Of a DNA stretch of 64,000 nt, positions 15,516 to 23,819 are shown one piece after another (position 1 is the stretch's first letter; every line of letters starts with the position of its first letter). The position numbers were made by a program, and so were the translations under genes. Source of the stretch: Enteroscipio rubneri (lineage in GTDB: Bacteria; Actinomycetota; Coriobacteriia; Coriobacteriales; Eggerthellaceae); assembly GCF_002899715.1 (NCBI RefSeq), contig NZ_PPEK01000006.1:62001-126000 (forward strand), given 5' to 3'. A model generated the notes under the pieces. That model did not search any database and was not told where the DNA came from. It was given only the letters and a program-made list of their open reading frames with translations.

Positions 15516-16865
15516 ATGAGTGCTGAAACCATTCCTGCTCATCACAGAGACCCTCATGCTATTCCAGAAGAAGAGAAGCACAAGACCCTGAAGCGCGTAA
15601 CGTTTTCATCCTTCCTTGGTAACTTCATTGAGTGGTTCGACTACGCGAGCTATTCGTATTTGGCCACGGTCATCGCGTTGGTGTTCTTCCCCGGCGAGGA
15701 CCGCATGGTGGCGACCATGATGACGTTCGGAGTGTTCGCGCTGGCCTTCCTCGTGCGCCCCATCGGCGCGATCTTCTGGGGCAACATGGGGGACAAGAAA
15801 GGCCGCAAGTGGGCCTTGTCGGTATCGATCTTGCTGATGAGCGGCTCGACCTTCCTGATCGGCTGCCTGCCTGGCTACGCCGCCATAGGCGTGGCGGCGC
15901 CCATCCTGCTGCTGCTGCTGCGCGTGGTGCAGGGTTTCTCGGCGTCGGGAGAATATGCGGGTGCTGCGACCTTCATCGCGGAATACGCTCCGAAGAACCA
16001 TCGCGGCTTCTATTGCTCGATGGTGCCGGCTTCTACAGCTACCGGCCTGCTGGTAGGCTCGCTTTTCGCTTCTTTCATGTACAGCGTGTGGGGCGCCGAC
16101 TCGACGTTCATGGTTGATTGGGGTTGGCGCATCCCGTTCTTGCTGGCGGGTCCGCTGGGCTATATCACGCATTACATCCGGACGCACCTCGAGGACTCTC
16201 CGGTGTACGAGATTATGCAGGAGCAGCTCCAGAAGCAGGGCCGCCAAGTTGAGCGCCCCATCCGTACGCTGCTCAAGCGTCATCCTCGCAAGCTCATCGT
16301 GTCGTTCGGTGCCTGCGTGCTGAACGCGGTGGGCTTCTACGCGGTGCTGACGTATCTTCCGAACTACCTTGAAGTTACGTTGAACTATGACGCGGCATCG
16401 GCGTCGCTTATCACCACGATCACGCTTGTGGTGTACATCGGCTTCATCTTTTTGTCGGGTCGTATATCCGACCGGTTTGGCCGCAAGCGCATGCTCATCG
16501 GCGCGTGCGTCGGTTTTATCGTGTTCACCGTGCCTGCCTTCATGCTGCTCGGCACGCTGAATTTCTGGACCATTCTCATCGTCGAGCTGGTCATGTGCCT
16601 CATTCTCACCGTGAACGACGGAACCTTGTCGAGCTATCTGACCGAGACGTTCCCCACCGATGTGCGCTACTCCGGGTTCGCGCTTAGCTTCAACCTGGCC
16701 AACGCCATTTTCGGCGGCTCGGCGTCGTATATCTCGTTCTGGTTGATCTCCGTGACGGGCAGCGATATCGCTCCTGCTTGGTACATGGTCGGTATCGCTT
16801 GTATCGCGCTCGTGGCGATGATACTATCGCATGAGCATACGGGCAAAGATCTGACCGAAGTGTAG
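15516..16865 (+). CDS. MFS transporter, metabolite:H+ symporter (MHS) family
   Basis: A 449-residue proton symporter with about 12 membrane helices. The MHS signature is clear: GNFIEWFDYASYSYLA at the first helix, RPIGAIFWGNMGDKKGRK between helices 2 and 3, and LRVVQGFSASGEYAGAATF in helix 4. The family includes ProP, ShiA and KgtP, which import zwitterionic or carboxylated metabolites such as proline, betaine, shikimate and 2-oxoglutarate. The substrate here is unknown; the neighbours suggest an amino acid or guanidino compound. A bulged GC-rich hairpin follows. The TetR gene downstream may regulate it. Confidence 0.85.
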   Translation: MSAETIPAHHRDPHAIPEEEKHKTLKRVTFSSFLGNFIEWFDYASYSYLATVIALVFFPGEDRMVATMMTFGVFALAFLVRPIGAIFWGNMGDKKGRKWALSVSILLMSGSTFLIGCLPGYAAIGVAAPILLLLLRVVQGFSASGEYAGAATFIAEYAPKNHRGFYCSMVPASTATGLLVGSLFASFMYSVWGADSTFMVDWGWRIPFLLAGPLGYITHYIRTHLEDSPVYEIMQEQLQKQGRQVERPIRTLLKRHPRKLIVSFGACVLNAVGFYAVLTYLPNYLEVTLNYDAASASLITTITLVVYIGFIFLSGRISDRFGRKRMLIGACVGFIVFTVPAFMLLGTLNFWTILIVELVMCLILTVNDGTLSSYLTETFPTDVRYSGFALSFNLANAIFGGSASYISFWLISVTGSDIAPAWYMVGIACIALVAMILSHEHTGKDLTEV

Positions 16866-16921
16866 TGCGCTCTTACGAAACGCGGCTGCCTTCGTAGCGA
16901 AGGCGGTGTGGAGCGACGAAG

Positions 16922-16952
16922 CGCCGCCCGAGGCCAAACGGCCCGGGCGGCG
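16922..16952 (+). terminator. Probable terminator after the MHS transporter
   Basis: Stem of 13 base pairs with a single-base bulge around an AAAC loop, followed by TTCG. The U-tract is weak. Confidence 0.55.
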
Positions 16953-17004
16953 TTCGCATGAACGATGGCGCTTCAGTGCGTCGTCGGTTCGAGAGGAGGG
17001 GTTC

Positions 17005-17604
17005 ATGGGCGAGGCTTCGCAAACACCAAAATCGCTCAAAGCGCAGATCACGCGTACATCACTTGTGCTGGCTGCGGCCGCGTTGCTTCGCGAGCAAGGC
17101 CCGAAGGCGGTTACGTATCGCAAAGTGGCGAAGTGGGCCGGTGCTGCTTCCTCGTCGGTGGGATATTATTTCGAATCCGTCACGCAGCTGCTGCATGAGG
17201 CGGGTCGCTACAACATCCAGCTGTGGGCCGAGCGCGCCGAGAAGGCCGCAGCAACGGCCGAGGCGCTCTCGCCCGAAGAATGCCGCAGTCGTGTGGTCGA
17301 GCTGCTCGTGCAGGCTTGCCTTCCCGAAGAGACGTCTGTGCTGCCTGCCCACTATGCGCAGCTCATTGCTGCAGCCGAATCAGATGTTGTGACGGAGGCC
17401 TATCAGAAGGGCCGCGTGTCTTTGGACGCCGCCATCGGGCGAATCCTTGCCCGTGCCGGCATCGATATGCCTCCGCGCATGGTGGGCGCGGTTGTTGACG
17501 GTGCGGCTGTGAATGCCATCTCCGAGGGCTATAACGTCCACGACTTTGCGTCCAGCTTGTTGAAGACCGCGATCGAAATGTACAAACGCTCCGCTGACCA
17601 GTAG
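17005..17604 (+). CDS. TetR/AcrR-family transcriptional regulator
   Basis: A 199-residue protein with an N-terminal helix-turn-helix (AAALLREQGPKAVTYRKVAKWAGAASSSVGYYFES, residues ~20-55) whose YYF end is the classic TetR recognition helix. The C-terminal part is an all-helical ligand domain. The start at 17005 follows GAGGAGGGG. It sits between the MHS transporter and gadC and has its own terminator, so it is probably transcribed alone. It likely represses one of the neighbouring transporters in response to a small ligand. Confidence 0.85.
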   Translation: MGEASQTPKSLKAQITRTSLVLAAAALLREQGPKAVTYRKVAKWAGAASSSVGYYFESVTQLLHEAGRYNIQLWAERAEKAAATAEALSPEECRSRVVELLVQACLPEETSVLPAHYAQLIAAAESDVVTEAYQKGRVSLDAAIGRILARAGIDMPPRMVGAVVDGAAVNAISEGYNVHDFASSLLKTAIEMYKRSADQ

Positions 17605-17660
17605 GTTCGGCGGCGCGCCGCGGTGCCTTCGCCATTCCCTCTCCCGCAACGCAAACGCTT

Positions 17661-17699
17661 CGGCCACGAGAAGGTGAACGCCTTCTCGTGGCCGTTTTT
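17661..17699 (+). terminator. Terminator of the TetR gene
   Basis: Perfect 14-bp stem (17661-17674 with 17681-17694), 6-base loop, then TTTTT. Confidence 0.92.
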
Positions 17700-17815
17700 C
17701 GTCTACCTCGCTCTGGTAGAACGTTCGAGAACAAGTTAACCGCGCGGCTGTGCTCCCGATGAGTTCGAGAGGGGTGCATCGCGCATCTCGAGCAAAGGAA
17801 AGGAGCTGAGGGAGC

Positions 17816-20047
17816 ATGAGCGAAACCAAGCAGAATGCCGTCGCGCCCACAAGCGATCCCGGCCCGGTTGGCCGAGCGGGCCGTCCGTCATTCAAGAGAA
17901 CACTGACGTTCTTCGGGTTCTTCGCAATCACCGCCTCGATGGTTATGACGGTGTACGAGTATCCGACGTTCGCATCGTCAGGTTTCCATCTGGTGTTCTT
18001 CCTGATCGCCGGAGGCCTCCTCTGGTTTTTGCCGGTGGCGCTCTGCGCAGCGGAGATGGCAACCGTCAAGGGATGGGAATCGGGTGGCATCTTCGCCTGG
18101 GTAGGCAATACGCTGGGGCGGCGCTGGGGTTTCGCGGCGCTGTTCTTCCAGTGGTTCCAGATCACCGTCGGCTTCGTCACGATGTCGTTCTTCATTCTGG
18201 CAGCGTTGGCGTATGTGTTCAGGTGGGATGCGCTGTACAACAACCCGCTCGTCATGTTCTTCGGCGTGGCGGCCATCGTTTGGGTGCTCACGCTCACGCA
18301 GCTGGGCGGCACGAAATACACCGCACGCATCTCGAAGGTGGGCTTCGTGGGCGGCATCATCGTACCCGTCATCGTGCTGTTGGTGGGCCTGATTATCTAC
18401 TTCGCCACGGGCGGCGTATCCCAGATCAACATCGCCCCCACCCAGATTGTGCCGGACTTCTCGCAAACCGGCACGCTCGTTATCTTCGCCTCGTTCATCC
18501 TCGCCTACATGGGCGTTGAAGCGTCGGCCTCGCACGTGAACGAGCTGAAGAACCCGAACCGCAACTACCCGCTGGCCATGATCATTCTCGCGATTCTCAC
18601 CATCGCGCTCGACGCGGTGGGCGGCTTGGCTGTGGCGACCACGCTTCCCGCATCGGTGCTTGACGGCAACCTGTCGTTTGGCGTCATCGAGGCGTTCCGC
18701 GCGATATTCGTCACGCATATCGGTCCCGGCCTGAGCTGGATCGTGTTTGCCGTCGCAGTGCTGCTGGCGCTCGGCGTGCTGGCCGAGATTTCCGCGTGGA
18801 TCGTGGGTCCGTCGCGCGCGCTGCTCGATACGGCGCATGACGGCATTCTGCCGCCTTCGTTCAAGAAAGTGAACAAGCACGGCGTGAGCGTGCAGACCGT
18901 TGTCATTCAGGCCATAATCGTGACGGCGTGGGACGCGGTGCTCTGCGGCTCCATCGCGCTGTCCGGCGGTTCGAGCTCTTCGGTGGGCTACCTCACGGCC
19001 ATCGGTCTGACCGTAGTCATCTATCTGGTGGGCTACGTGCTGTTCTTCCTGGGGTACTTCTACCTCATCTTCAAGAAGAAGGGTCTCCAGCGGTCCTTCC
19101 AGCTGCCCGGCGGCACGCCTTTCAAGGCGATCGTTGCCGGCGTGGGCCTGCTCATGACGGTGGCGACGCTCATCATCTCGTTCTTCCCGTCGTCGAACCT
19201 CGATGCCCAGTCGAACGCGGTATATCAGGCAACTCTCGGCGTGGCCTTCGTCGTATCGGTGGCTATTCCGTTCGTCATCTACGCGTTGCGCCATCATTGG
19301 GCTCCGAAGGATGCTGTTCCTGCCGCCGTTGCGAGCGGTTCGGCGACTGCAGACAACACGGTCGGCGGATCTGGCCATGTCGCCGGCGTTGCGGACCCTG
19401 CGCGCATGCAGGCGCAGCCGTCCGATCCGGTTGCAGCCAATCCCACGGTGGGCGCGGCGTCTTCTGCAACATCGAGTGCACAGGAGAGCGGCAAAATCAA
19501 CAAGCGCACGCGCGCCAAAGACTCGCTCAACGATCCGCGCCCGGCAGGCGCAAGCGGATCGTCGGCCGGTGGCGGTTTGGGCGGTCGCGTGGCGCAGGGC
19601 ATCTCGGCGGCCGTTGTCAGCGTAACGAGTCGACCGGCAGGCCCTCTGTCCGTGGACACCGAGGAGACCGGAGCCACCATCGAGGTTGTTCGCATGCCAG
19701 ACGATGGCGCTTCGAAGGAAGATCGCGGCGGCGATCCGGCAATGCCGACCGACCGGACTTCGAAGGGCGCGGGTTCCGCAGCGACAGCAGGCGCTCCCGC
19801 AGATTCGCTGACGAACGACGTTCCTCCCGCATGCGCGGCGCCCTTCGACCGCGATGGGCGCAAGAGCGCCGCGAGCGTGCGGGACGATCTGATCGATCGC
19901 ACCGCGTCGGCCGATGCTGATATGCGGTCGAGCGTCACGGAGGGCGTGGTTGGACAAGGCCTGCCGAATGCCGACCCCGACACTCCCGATCCGCGGCACG
20001 AAACGGGCGTGGATACGAACGCGTCCCAGGACGATCTCGATCGCTAG
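17816..20047 (+). CDS. gadC: APC-family glutamate:GABA antiporter-like protein with a long C-terminal tail
   Basis: Residues ~25-500 hold about 12 membrane helices of the APC superfamily. Blocks such as ALCAAEMATVKGWESGGIF, FILAYMGVEASASHVNELK and ISAWIVGPSRALLDTAHDG match GadC-type glutamate/GABA exchangers, and gadB follows directly. Together they would consume a cytosolic proton per cycle and give acid resistance or a proton-motive force. The protein is 743 residues; E. coli GadC is about 510 and ends in a short C-plug that gates it by pH. Here residues ~500-743 are a low-complexity, Ala/Ser/Gly/Asp-rich, probably disordered cytosolic tail. Substrate assignment rests on the gadB neighbour and motif likeness. 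Confidence 0.82.
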   Translation: MSETKQNAVAPTSDPGPVGRAGRPSFKRTLTFFGFFAITASMVMTVYEYPTFASSGFHLVFFLIAGGLLWFLPVALCAAEMATVKGWESGGIFAWVGNTLGRRWGFAALFFQWFQITVGFVTMSFFILAALAYVFRWDALYNNPLVMFFGVAAIVWVLTLTQLGGTKYTARISKVGFVGGIIVPVIVLLVGLIIYFATGGVSQINIAPTQIVPDFSQTGTLVIFASFILAYMGVEASASHVNELKNPNRNYPLAMIILAILTIALDAVGGLAVATTLPASVLDGNLSFGVIEAFRAIFVTHIGPGLSWIVFAVAVLLALGVLAEISAWIVGPSRALLDTAHDGILPPSFKKVNKHGVSVQTVVIQAIIVTAWDAVLCGSIALSGGSSSSVGYLTAIGLTVVIYLVGYVLFFLGYFYLIFKKKGLQRSFQLPGGTPFKAIVAGVGLLMTVATLIISFFPSSNLDAQSNAVYQATLGVAFVVSVAIPFVIYALRHHWAPKDAVPAAVASGSATADNTVGGSGHVAGVADPARMQAQPSDPVAANPTVGAASSATSSAQESGKINKRTRAKDSLNDPRPAGASGSSAGGGLGGRVAQGISAAVVSVTSRPAGPLSVDTEETGATIEVVRMPDDGASKEDRGGDPAMPTDRTSKGAGSAATAGAPADSLTNDVPPACAAPFDRDGRKSAASVRDDLIDRTASADADMRSSVTEGVVGQGLPNADPDTPDPRHETGVDTNASQDDLDR

Positions 20048-20111
20048 CATGTGCGATCGGTCGGCCGATCTCACCCCGTGTTCTATCACCATATCGATAT
20101 AGGAGGTTTTC

Positions 20112-21602
20112 ATGGAACAGCAAACGAGCACGAGCAAGGTCCTCGACAGCATGGATGAGGGCACGAAGTACCTGACCCCGATCTTTGGCTCCGAATCGTC
20201 CGATGCGTCGATGCCGCGTCTTACGATGAACGATAAGCCGGTCGAGCCGCGCATAGCCTATGAGATGATCAAGGAATACCTGTCCATCGAGGGCAACGCC
20301 ACGCAGAACCTCACCACGTTCTGCCAGACCTACATGGAGCCCATGGCCACCAAGATCATGGCCGAGACGATGGAGAAGAACGCCATCGACAAGGACGAGT
20401 ATCCCATGACGGCCGACCTCGAGAACCGCTGCGTTGCCATGATCGGCAACCTGTGGCATGCAAACCAGGACGAGGAGCCCATGGGTACCTCGACCGTCGG
20501 CTCGTCCGAGGCTTGCATGCTGGGCGGCCTCGGCATGCTGTTCCGCTGGAAGAAGTTGGCCTCGGCCGCCGGCGTGGACATCTACTCCGAGACTCGTCCG
20601 AACCTGGTTATCAGCGCAGGGTACCAGGTATGCTGGGAGAAGTTCTGCCGCTACTGGGATATCGAGATGCGCCTCGTGCCGCTCGAGAAGGATCATCTGT
20701 CCCTTAATATGGATACGGTTATGGACTATGTCGACGACTACACCATCGGCATCACGGCCATCCTCGGCATTACCTACACCGGTAAGTTCGACGATGTGCA
20801 GAAGCTTGACGAGCTGGTGGAGAAGTACAACGAAGCGCATCCGAAGCTTCCCATCCGCATTCACGTGGACGGCGCGTCGGGCGGCATGTTCGCTCCGTTC
20901 GTGGAGCCCGACCTGGTGTGGGACTTCCAGTTGAAGAACGTGTGGTCCATCAACTGCTCCGGCCACAAGTACGGTCTCGTGTACCCCGGCATCGGCTGGG
21001 TGGTGTGGCGCAGCAAGGAGGCGCTGCCCGAGGACCTGATCTTCTGGGTGAGCTACCTGGGCGGCGAGGAAGCCACGATGGCTATCAACTTCTCGCGCTC
21101 CGCATCGCAGATCGTGGGCCAGTACTACGTGCTCATGCGCAACGGCTTCGAGGGATTCAAGGAGATCCAGGAGCGCACGCTCGACGTGGCGCGCTACCTG
21201 GCGTTGGAGCTCGATGAGATGGGCATCTTCGAAATCTACGAGAACGCCAGCCATATTCCTATCGTGTGCTGGGGTCTCAAGGAAGACGCCGGCGTCGAGT
21301 GGTCGCTCTACGACCTGTCCGACCGTCTGCGCATGAGCGGCTGGTTGGTGCCTGCCTACCCGATGCCCGCCGACATGCAGGACACGACCGTCCAGCGCGT
21401 CGTGGCGCGCGCCGACTTCTCCATGCAGCTGGCCATACGCCTTGTGGAGGACATGAAGAAGGAAATCGATACGCTGAACAAGGCGAAGTTCGTCACCGGC
21501 AACACGCAGGGTGTCATCCAGACCGGCTTCAACCACGGCGGTCGCGCGGCAGTCGATAAGGGCGAGAAGGTGCAGACGAAGGCGAAGACTTCGAAGAAGT
21601 AG
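20112..21602 (+). CDS. gadB: Glutamate decarboxylase
   Basis: PLP enzyme turning glutamate into GABA and CO2 with consumption of a proton. The 496-residue protein is of standard length. It shows TSTVGSSEACMLGG (residue ~127, phosphate binding), HVDGASGG (Asp253) and SINCSGHKYGL with the PLP lysine at 286. The C-terminal TGFNHGGRAAVDKG is like the autoinhibitory tail of bacterial GadB, followed by a lysine-rich end. It lies 64 bases after gadC, behind a perfect TAGGAGG ribosome site, and a very strong terminator ends the operon. GABA production by a gut bacterium is the expected outcome. Confidence 0.95.
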   Translation: MEQQTSTSKVLDSMDEGTKYLTPIFGSESSDASMPRLTMNDKPVEPRIAYEMIKEYLSIEGNATQNLTTFCQTYMEPMATKIMAETMEKNAIDKDEYPMTADLENRCVAMIGNLWHANQDEEPMGTSTVGSSEACMLGGLGMLFRWKKLASAAGVDIYSETRPNLVISAGYQVCWEKFCRYWDIEMRLVPLEKDHLSLNMDTVMDYVDDYTIGITAILGITYTGKFDDVQKLDELVEKYNEAHPKLPIRIHVDGASGGMFAPFVEPDLVWDFQLKNVWSINCSGHKYGLVYPGIGWVVWRSKEALPEDLIFWVSYLGGEEATMAINFSRSASQIVGQYYVLMRNGFEGFKEIQERTLDVARYLALELDEMGIFEIYENASHIPIVCWGLKEDAGVEWSLYDLSDRLRMSGWLVPAYPMPADMQDTTVQRVVARADFSMQLAIRLVEDMKKEIDTLNKAKFVTGNTQGVIQTGFNHGGRAAVDKGEKVQTKAKTSKK

Positions 21603-21683
21603 CCGCCTGATCGGGTTTCGCCGTCGACCATTCGGAGGCCTCGAACCTTCGAACATTCGACCATCGAACGCCCCGACTATCCG

Positions 21684-21715
21684 AACGCCCCGGCCGATCG
21701 GCCGGGGCGTTTTTT
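21684..21715 (+). terminator. Terminator of the gadC-gadB operon
   Basis: Perfect 26-base palindrome (21685-21710) followed by a run of T to 21715. Confidence 0.95.
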
Positions 21716-21807
21716 CGGCTCCTCGCGCGCAACGCATGCAACCATCTCGTTCCGTGCCCCAGCCCGGGATGCCTGCGTTCAGGATTCTCGCCGTTCATGT
21801 CTTAAAG

Positions 21808-21958
21808 TGGCAGAGATTTCGAGGTATGTGATTTTCTTTCAAACGCAAGCTCGCTTGAGAACACATGTAAAATCTCTGACCAGGCAAAATGCTGCCGTCT
21901 ATTCATGAATACCCAATTTCTGCCTCTGAACAAATCACATACCTCGAAATCTCTGCCA
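21808..21958. repeat. Long inverted-repeat element, copy A
   Basis: Perfect 27-bp inverted arms (21808-21834 and 21932-21958) enclose 97 AT-rich bases. Each arm contains GGCAGAGA, a four-base block (TTTC here), then GAGGTATGTGA, read from the outside in. A partial echo of the arm (AAAATCTCTG) lies inside at about 21869. The right arm is followed by AAAA, as in copy B at 46.1 kb. The interior is not similar to copy B. It ends 20 bases before the chosen start of the next gene. Confidence 0.9.
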
Positions 21959-21978
21959 AAAAGTCGTACCATAAGTGC

Positions 21979-22950
21979 ATGGATGTGATTATCGGATACG
22001 AATCGGCTTTGCAATACTGGCGAACTGTCGGCCCTCGTTTCCTGCATGGGGCGAAGGAGCGTCGGTCGGCCACTGCGTGCGCACGGAAGGCGATGCGGTC
22101 GCAGGAGAAACCGCGCCTTTCCGAAGGCAACCGACGTCCGGCTGGATGCACGCTGCCGGTGAACGCGCTCGTGGGAACGACGTCGGCGCGGGTGCAAACC
22201 AAGAGCGTGCTCGGGCACAGATGGGGTTCCCTCCCCGAACAATCGGTAGAGGCCGCCGGCGAAGGGTTCTTCGTCAGCACCCCGGAATTCTGCTATCTGC
22301 AGATGGCAAGCAGGCTGAGCCTTGCGCGGCTCATCCAGCTGGGGTGCGAGCTTTGCGGTACGTACGCTCAACAGGATACCGGTCCGGCAGCTCGTCGCGA
22401 GGTCGCGTTGACGTCGGTTGATGGGCTTCGAGCTTTCGTCGAAGCCGCATCCCATGCTTACGGGCGCGCGAAGGCTTTGCGAGCGCTTTGCTTTGTGGCG
22501 GACGGCGCTGCCTCTCCGATGGAGACCGTACTGATGCTTCTGCTGTGCCTGCCGTATCGGCTGGGCGGGTACGGAATCGAGCAACCGCAGATCAACTACC
22601 ATGTGACCGTACCGAACCGCCGGCGAAAGCTTGCCGACCGGACATACTGCGAGTGCGATCTCTGCTGGCCCGGGTCGAATCTAGCCGTCGAGTACGATAG
22701 CGTTTTGTATCATCTTGACCCCGACCGGCAAGAGAGTGACGCGCGTCGCCGCGGAACGCTCGTCTCGCTGGGATTCACGGTGCTGACCGTCTCGCGTAAG
22801 CAGGTTATGGACGGCGGAGCGTTCAACCGGCTTGCCCATCAAATAGCGAACCTGACGGGCAAGCGGCTGCGCTACGTCGACCCCGGCTTCACCCGAGCCC
22901 ATCTCGCGCTGCGCGAGGAGCTGTTCCAGGGGATGGGGAGCGGGGAGTAG
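21979..22950 (+). CDS. Hypothetical protein with a PD-(D/E)XK / DUF559-like C-terminal domain
   Basis: About 323 residues from the ATG at 21979; the frame is also open from 21889, but that would start inside the inverted repeat. The C-terminal part reads YCECDLCWPGSNLAVEYDS, then RRGTLVSLGFTVLTVSRKQV, which resembles the nuclease-like core (E-Y-D, later a strand with V-L-T-V) of DUF559/Vsr-like proteins often found behind AbiEi-type antitoxin domains in actinobacteria. The N-terminal part (GYESALQYWR, FFVSTPEFCYLQMA) also looks like that group. Function unknown; there is no partner toxin gene here. No clear ribosome site is visible. It ends 8 bases from the opposing XRE gene. Confidence 0.6.
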   Translation: MDVIIGYESALQYWRTVGPRFLHGAKERRSATACARKAMRSQEKPRLSEGNRRPAGCTLPVNALVGTTSARVQTKSVLGHRWGSLPEQSVEAAGEGFFVSTPEFCYLQMASRLSLARLIQLGCELCGTYAQQDTGPAARREVALTSVDGLRAFVEAASHAYGRAKALRALCFVADGAASPMETVLMLLLCLPYRLGGYGIEQPQINYHVTVPNRRRKLADRTYCECDLCWPGSNLAVEYDSVLYHLDPDRQESDARRRGTLVSLGFTVLTVSRKQVMDGGAFNRLAHQIANLTGKRLRYVDPGFTRAHLALREELFQGMGSGE

Positions 22951-22958
22951 ACTTCCCG

Positions 22959-23546
22959 TTATCCGAACAATCGATAGGCCAGAAGGCCGAGGGCAGCGCC
23001 GATGGCGAGGGCTGCTGCCATCTTGATGCAGCCTTTGACCAGGCGATTCTGACGGGCGCGCTGGCTCTTCGGGTTGTCGCGGTCGATGGACTCGCCCTTC
23101 GAGAACGCCACCAGCTCACGATACGTCACCACGTCGTTCTGCTTTTTGAGGCGATCGATCATGATGGCCGCCGCCATGCACACGGCCCACAGCAGCAGCG
23201 CGATGATGGTCGTGGGAACCATGTCCCACCCCCAGAAGAACAAGCCCCCGAAGAACATCGCCAGCGCCGTGATCCCGAACCCCATCATCGCCCAGGCGAG
23301 TTTGTCCATCTTCTTGCGGTCTTGCTCGATTGCTTCCTTCATGGCTTCCACGTCTCCTTTGATCAGTTCGTCGACTGTTACGTCGAAGAGGACGCTGAGC
23401 AGCAGCAGGCTTTCCACGTCGGGGTAGGTCTTGTCGTTCTCCCAACTTGAGACGGTTTGGCGCGAGACGTATATCTTCGTGGCAAGATCGTCTTGTGAGA
23501 GTCCGCGTTCCGTCCGATGCCGTTTGATCTGACTGCCGAGCTCCAT
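22959..23546 (-). CDS. XRE-family regulator with membrane segments
   Basis: A 195-residue protein. The N-terminal helix-turn-helix (IKRHRTERGLSQDDLATKIYVSRQTVSSWENDKTYPDVESLLLLS) is typical of Cro/CI-type regulators. Two hydrophobic segments follow at ~95-130 (MMGFGITALAMFFGGLFFWG, TTIIALLLWAVCMAAAIMI) and one at the C-terminus. Such membrane-tethered XRE proteins are common in Firmicutes and Coriobacteria, and their targets are mostly unknown. The start follows AAGGGA; a longer frame to 23600 lacks a ribosome site. Confidence 0.82.
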   Translation of the reverse strand: MELGSQIKRHRTERGLSQDDLATKIYVSRQTVSSWENDKTYPDVESLLLLSVLFDVTVDELIKGDVEAMKEAIEQDRKKMDKLAWAMMGFGITALAMFFGGLFFWGWDMVPTTIIALLLWAVCMAAAIMIDRLKKQNDVVTYRELVAFSKGESIDRDNPKSQRARQNRLVKGCIKMAAALAIGAALGLLAYRLFG

Positions 23547-23819
23547 GCGTTTCCCTTCGCTGATCACAGGTTGCCATGACGCAGGCAAGCTTACCATCAA
23601 AAGACCTTGACACGCCTCGCCCTAAGGCGTTTTCCTCGTGACAAATGTGCTTTACAACGCTTTTGAACAGGTGGTATAGTCCCGAACATCTGCGTGAGAA
23701 CGACAGGACCGTTCTCGATCCGCCCATGCGCTCCTTGTAAACTCGAATATGGTACGATGACGCCGCAGTGCAATGAACGACAGTAGCGCATGGCGGCGGG
23801 CATCGCGAAGGGGGTTCTC

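Larger units (their letters stand above)
21603..21978. other. Spacer holding the gadB terminator and inverted-repeat element A
   Basis: No gene. The left part has several short near-repeats (CATTCGA, CATCGAACGCC, CCGAACGCC) before the terminator. The right part is almost entirely the inverted-repeat element described separately. Confidence 0.6.

Noticed and set aside
17978-20254. Open frame of 758 codons on the minus strand
   Set aside because: Antisense to gadC; composition is typical of a shadow frame.
21603-21700. CRISPR-like short repeats (CATTCGA / CGAACGCC words) after gadB
   Set aside because: The words are short, unevenly spaced and imperfect, and part of them belongs to the terminator stem. 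No spacer structure.
21808-21958. Insertion sequence with terminal inverted repeats
   Set aside because: No transposase gene lies between the arms, the interior is only 97 bases, and no target-site duplication is visible. A non-autonomous element remains possible and is reported as a finding.
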